From contig DZDC01000002.1 in assembly GCA_022736595.1 (NCBI GenBank), positions 13,620 through 47,818 on the forward strand: a stretch of DNA of 34,199 nucleotides. Reading direction: 5' to 3'. The DNA is from Draconibacterium orientale. Its GTDB lineage: Bacteria; Bacteroidota; Bacteroidia; Bacteroidales; UBA1556. This document shows positions 32,850 through 34,199 of this stretch, in pieces. The position numbers and the translations under genes were made by a program. How positions within the stretch are numbered: the stretch's first letter is position 1; every line of letters begins with the position of its first letter. The notes under the pieces were generated by a model. The model saw nothing but the letters and a program-made list of their open reading frames with translations, searched no databases and was not told the origin of the DNA.

Positions 32850-33875
32850 ATGATAGATATAATTAAAGATATTCCACAATATACTCGTAAAGATTTTGTG
32901 TCCGATCAAGAAGTGAAGTGGTGTGCAGGATGTGGCGACTTTTCTATTTTATCGGCGGTACAAAACGCACTTCCCGAAGTGGGAGTTAAAAAAGAGGATT
33001 TTGTTTTCGTTTCAGGAATTGGATGTTCAAGTCGCTTTCCCTATTATGTGGATACTTATGGATTTCATGGAATCCATGGAAGAGCAGCAGCCATTGCCTC
33101 AGGTGTAAAATTGTCAAACCCTAAGCTTAGTGTTTGGATTGCAACCGGTGATGGCGATAGTATGGCCATTGGAGGAAATCACTTTATCCATATTCTTCGT
33201 CGTAACATTGATGTAAACATCATCATGTTTAACAACAAAATCTATGGGTTGACAAAAGGTCAATATTCCCCCACAACGGATTTGGGCCACGTTACCAAAA
33301 CCTCTCCTTACGGAACCATTGAGCATCCCTTTAAACCAGGGCAATTGGCAATGGGTGCAGGAGGTACTTTCTACGCTCGTACCGTGGATACTGACCCTAA
33401 GCAGATGAAGGAAGTTTTCATTGAAGCAGCCAAACATAGAGGTACCTCTATGGTAGAGGTTTTGCAAAACTGTGTGATCTTCAATAACAAAGTGCATGCA
33501 GAAATTACCAATAAAGAAAACCGTGACAACAACCAAATTTATTTAAAGCACGGTCAGAAAATGATCTTTGGTGCAAATGGTGAAAAGGGCTTGGTACTCG
33601 ATGGACTAAAGCTTAAAGTTGTGACCATTGGTCAAGATGGATATACAATGGATCATGTGCTTGTGCATAACGTGGAAGAAGAAGATCCAACTATGGCTTT
33701 CTTGCTTGCTCGTATGTCATTGCCCGAATTCCCCATTGCTATGGGTGTAATTAGAGCCTTTAAAACCGATGTTTATGACGATTTAATGACCGCGCAAATT
33801 GCTAATGTTAAAGCCAATTCTAAGATTAAAAATATGACTGATTTAGTTAATAGCGGCAATACTTTTAGTTTGTAG
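32850..33875 (+). CDS. korB: 2-oxoacid:ferredoxin oxidoreductase, beta subunit
   Basis: The beta subunit binds thiamine pyrophosphate and one [4Fe-4S] cluster. The motif GDGDSMAIGGNH (100-111) followed by FNNKIYGLTKGQYSPT (127-142) is the TPP-Mg site. C25, C28 (WCAGCGD), C59 and C208 are at the positions that hold the cluster in known enzymes of this family. The length is 341 residues, slightly longer than some archaeal forms. GGAGG at 32838-32842 lies 7 bases before its ATG, a rare clear Shine-Dalgarno in this window, although those bases also encode the end of KorA. Confidence 0.94.
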   Translation: MIDIIKDIPQYTRKDFVSDQEVKWCAGCGDFSILSAVQNALPEVGVKKEDFVFVSGIGCSSRFPYYVDTYGFHGIHGRAAAIASGVKLSNPKLSVWIATGDGDSMAIGGNHFIHILRRNIDVNIIMFNNKIYGLTKGQYSPTTDLGHVTKTSPYGTIEHPFKPGQLAMGAGGTFYARTVDTDPKQMKEVFIEAAKHRGTSMVEVLQNCVIFNNKVHAEITNKENRDNNQIYLKHGQKMIFGANGEKGLVLDGLKLKVVTIGQDGYTMDHVLVHNVEEEDPTMAFLLARMSLPEFPIAMGVIRAFKTDVYDDLMTAQIANVKANSKIKNMTDLVNSGNTFSL

Positions 33876-33895
33876 ATTCCTTAATAAATTATGAG

Positions 33896-33931
33896 AAGCC
33901 ACCTTTGAGTTTTCAATGGGTGGCTTTTTTT
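33896..33931 (+). terminator. intrinsic terminator after korB
   Basis: AAGCCACC (33896-33903) is the left arm and GGTGGCTT (33919-33926) the right; the inner TTGA (33905-33908) pairs with TCAA (33913-33916), giving a long stem, followed by a run of seven T (33925-33931). It lies 20 bases after the korB stop. Confidence 0.88.
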
Positions 33932-33954
33932 ATGTCATGTTTTTTTTATGTCAT
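33924..33954 (+). repeat. tandem duplication of the terminator T tract
   Basis: A unit of seven or eight T followed by ATGTCAT occurs twice in a row (33925-33938 and 33940-33954). The first copy is the T tract of the korB terminator. Confidence 0.7.
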
Positions 33955-33990
33955 TTGCTTAATACCGATGAAGCATTTAACATAGTTCAG

Positions 33991-34033
33991 TTTCATGTGA
34001 TCTTCTTATGTTTTACATTAAGGTCACATGGAA
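33991..34033. repeat. 13-bp inverted repeat with 17-base loop
   Basis: TTTCATGTGATCT (33991-34003) pairs with AGGTCACATGGAA (34021-34033), with two G-T pairs when read as RNA on the plus strand. It is not followed by a T run, so it does not look like a terminator. Confidence 0.65.
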
Positions 34034-34102
34034 TTATTCATGTAGCATTTATTTTTTAAGGTATTCATGAAGCGTTTGGCTTACGCATGGCTTATCGCAT
34101 TA

Positions 34103-34128
34103 CTGCTTGTCTGGCGGCAGACAAGTAG
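34103..34128. repeat. palindromic repeat with GCGG loop
   Basis: CTTGTCTG (34106-34113), loop GCGG, then CAGACAAG (34118-34125) are perfectly complementary; with flanking bases the stem reaches 11 bp. Its GC-rich core stands out against the AT-rich surroundings. Palindromes of the CTGncGGCAG kind are scattered between genes in many Bacteroidota genomes, so this may be one copy of a dispersed repeat. Confidence 0.6.
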
Positions 34129-34199
34129 GATATTTAATTAAAAAATTTTAGTACATGACAATTTTCAATTTAGACCGTCTAAGGTTGAGGTTGTATTGT

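Larger units (their letters stand above)
33932..34199. other. gene-free, repeat-rich stretch at the right edge
   Basis: No protein frame of useful length is present. The region holds three related copies of ATGwAGCrTTT (33968-33979, 34040-34051, 34067-34078), a long hairpin at 33991-34033, a direct repeat TGGCTTACGCA / TGGCTTATCGCA (34077-34099) and a palindromic stem at 34103-34128. The last 60 bases may be the promoter area of a gene outside the window, but no TAnnTTTG was found there. Confidence 0.6.

Noticed and set aside
1..34199. CRISPR arrays, tRNA or rRNA genes, insertion sequences, prophage or defence genes
   Set aside because: No regularly spaced repeats, no cloverleaf with a T-loop sequence, no transposase, integrase or phage protein was seen; all long frames are accounted for by housekeeping genes.

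Overview
The window is a housekeeping segment of a low-GC Bacteroidota chromosome. The evidence is: (1) promoters of the TTG-N19-TAnnTTTG type rather than sigma70 -35/-10; (2) almost no Shine-Dalgarno sequences before start codons; (3) a PorE-like TPR / beta-propeller / OmpA protein, CarboxypepD_reg and DUF2851 proteins, and a TlpA-type thioredoxin lipoprotein; (4) the str, S10, spc and alpha ribosomal clusters run together, without tuf. I cannot place it below phylum with confidence.

Layout. 1-2600 (+): the 3' part of an OmpA-family protein with the domain order of the type IX secretion protein PorE, then a small secreted protein with a carboxypeptidase-regulatory-like domain. 2609-5431 (-): a tail-specific protease (prc) followed by an APS reductase (cysH), converging on the first pair. 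5432-6101: a 670-base gap without a protein gene. It carries a Bacteroidota-type promoter, a compact structured RNA (about 5760-5912), a 22-bp perfect palindrome and the promoter of the ribosomal operon. 6102-24038 (+): an unbroken run of 32 translation, transcription and secretion genes (rpsL to rplQ, including fusA, secY, map, infA, rpoA and the short rpmD and rpmJ), closed by an intrinsic terminator. 24195-25484 (+): enolase with its own terminator. 25593-28368 (+): a thioredoxin-fold lipoprotein and a DUF2851 protein. 28384-30607 (-): thioesterase, Crp/Fnr regulator, RecR and a 2[4Fe-4S] ferredoxin. 31006-33875 (+): the two subunits of a 2-oxoacid:ferredoxin oxidoreductase (korA, korB), divergent from the ferredoxin. 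33876-34199: terminator and a repeat-rich stretch without a gene.

How it works together. The long operon encodes much of both ribosomal subunits plus EF-G, the SecY channel, methionine aminopeptidase, IF-1 and the RNA polymerase alpha subunit, so the machinery for making and exporting protein is made in proportion. Enolase, KorAB and the ferredoxin belong to central carbon and electron flow. Most protein genes are ordinary. The most promising unexplained material is non-coding: the structured RNA and the palindrome ahead of rpsL, an FNR-like site ahead of the Crp/Fnr gene, and the repeats at the right edge.
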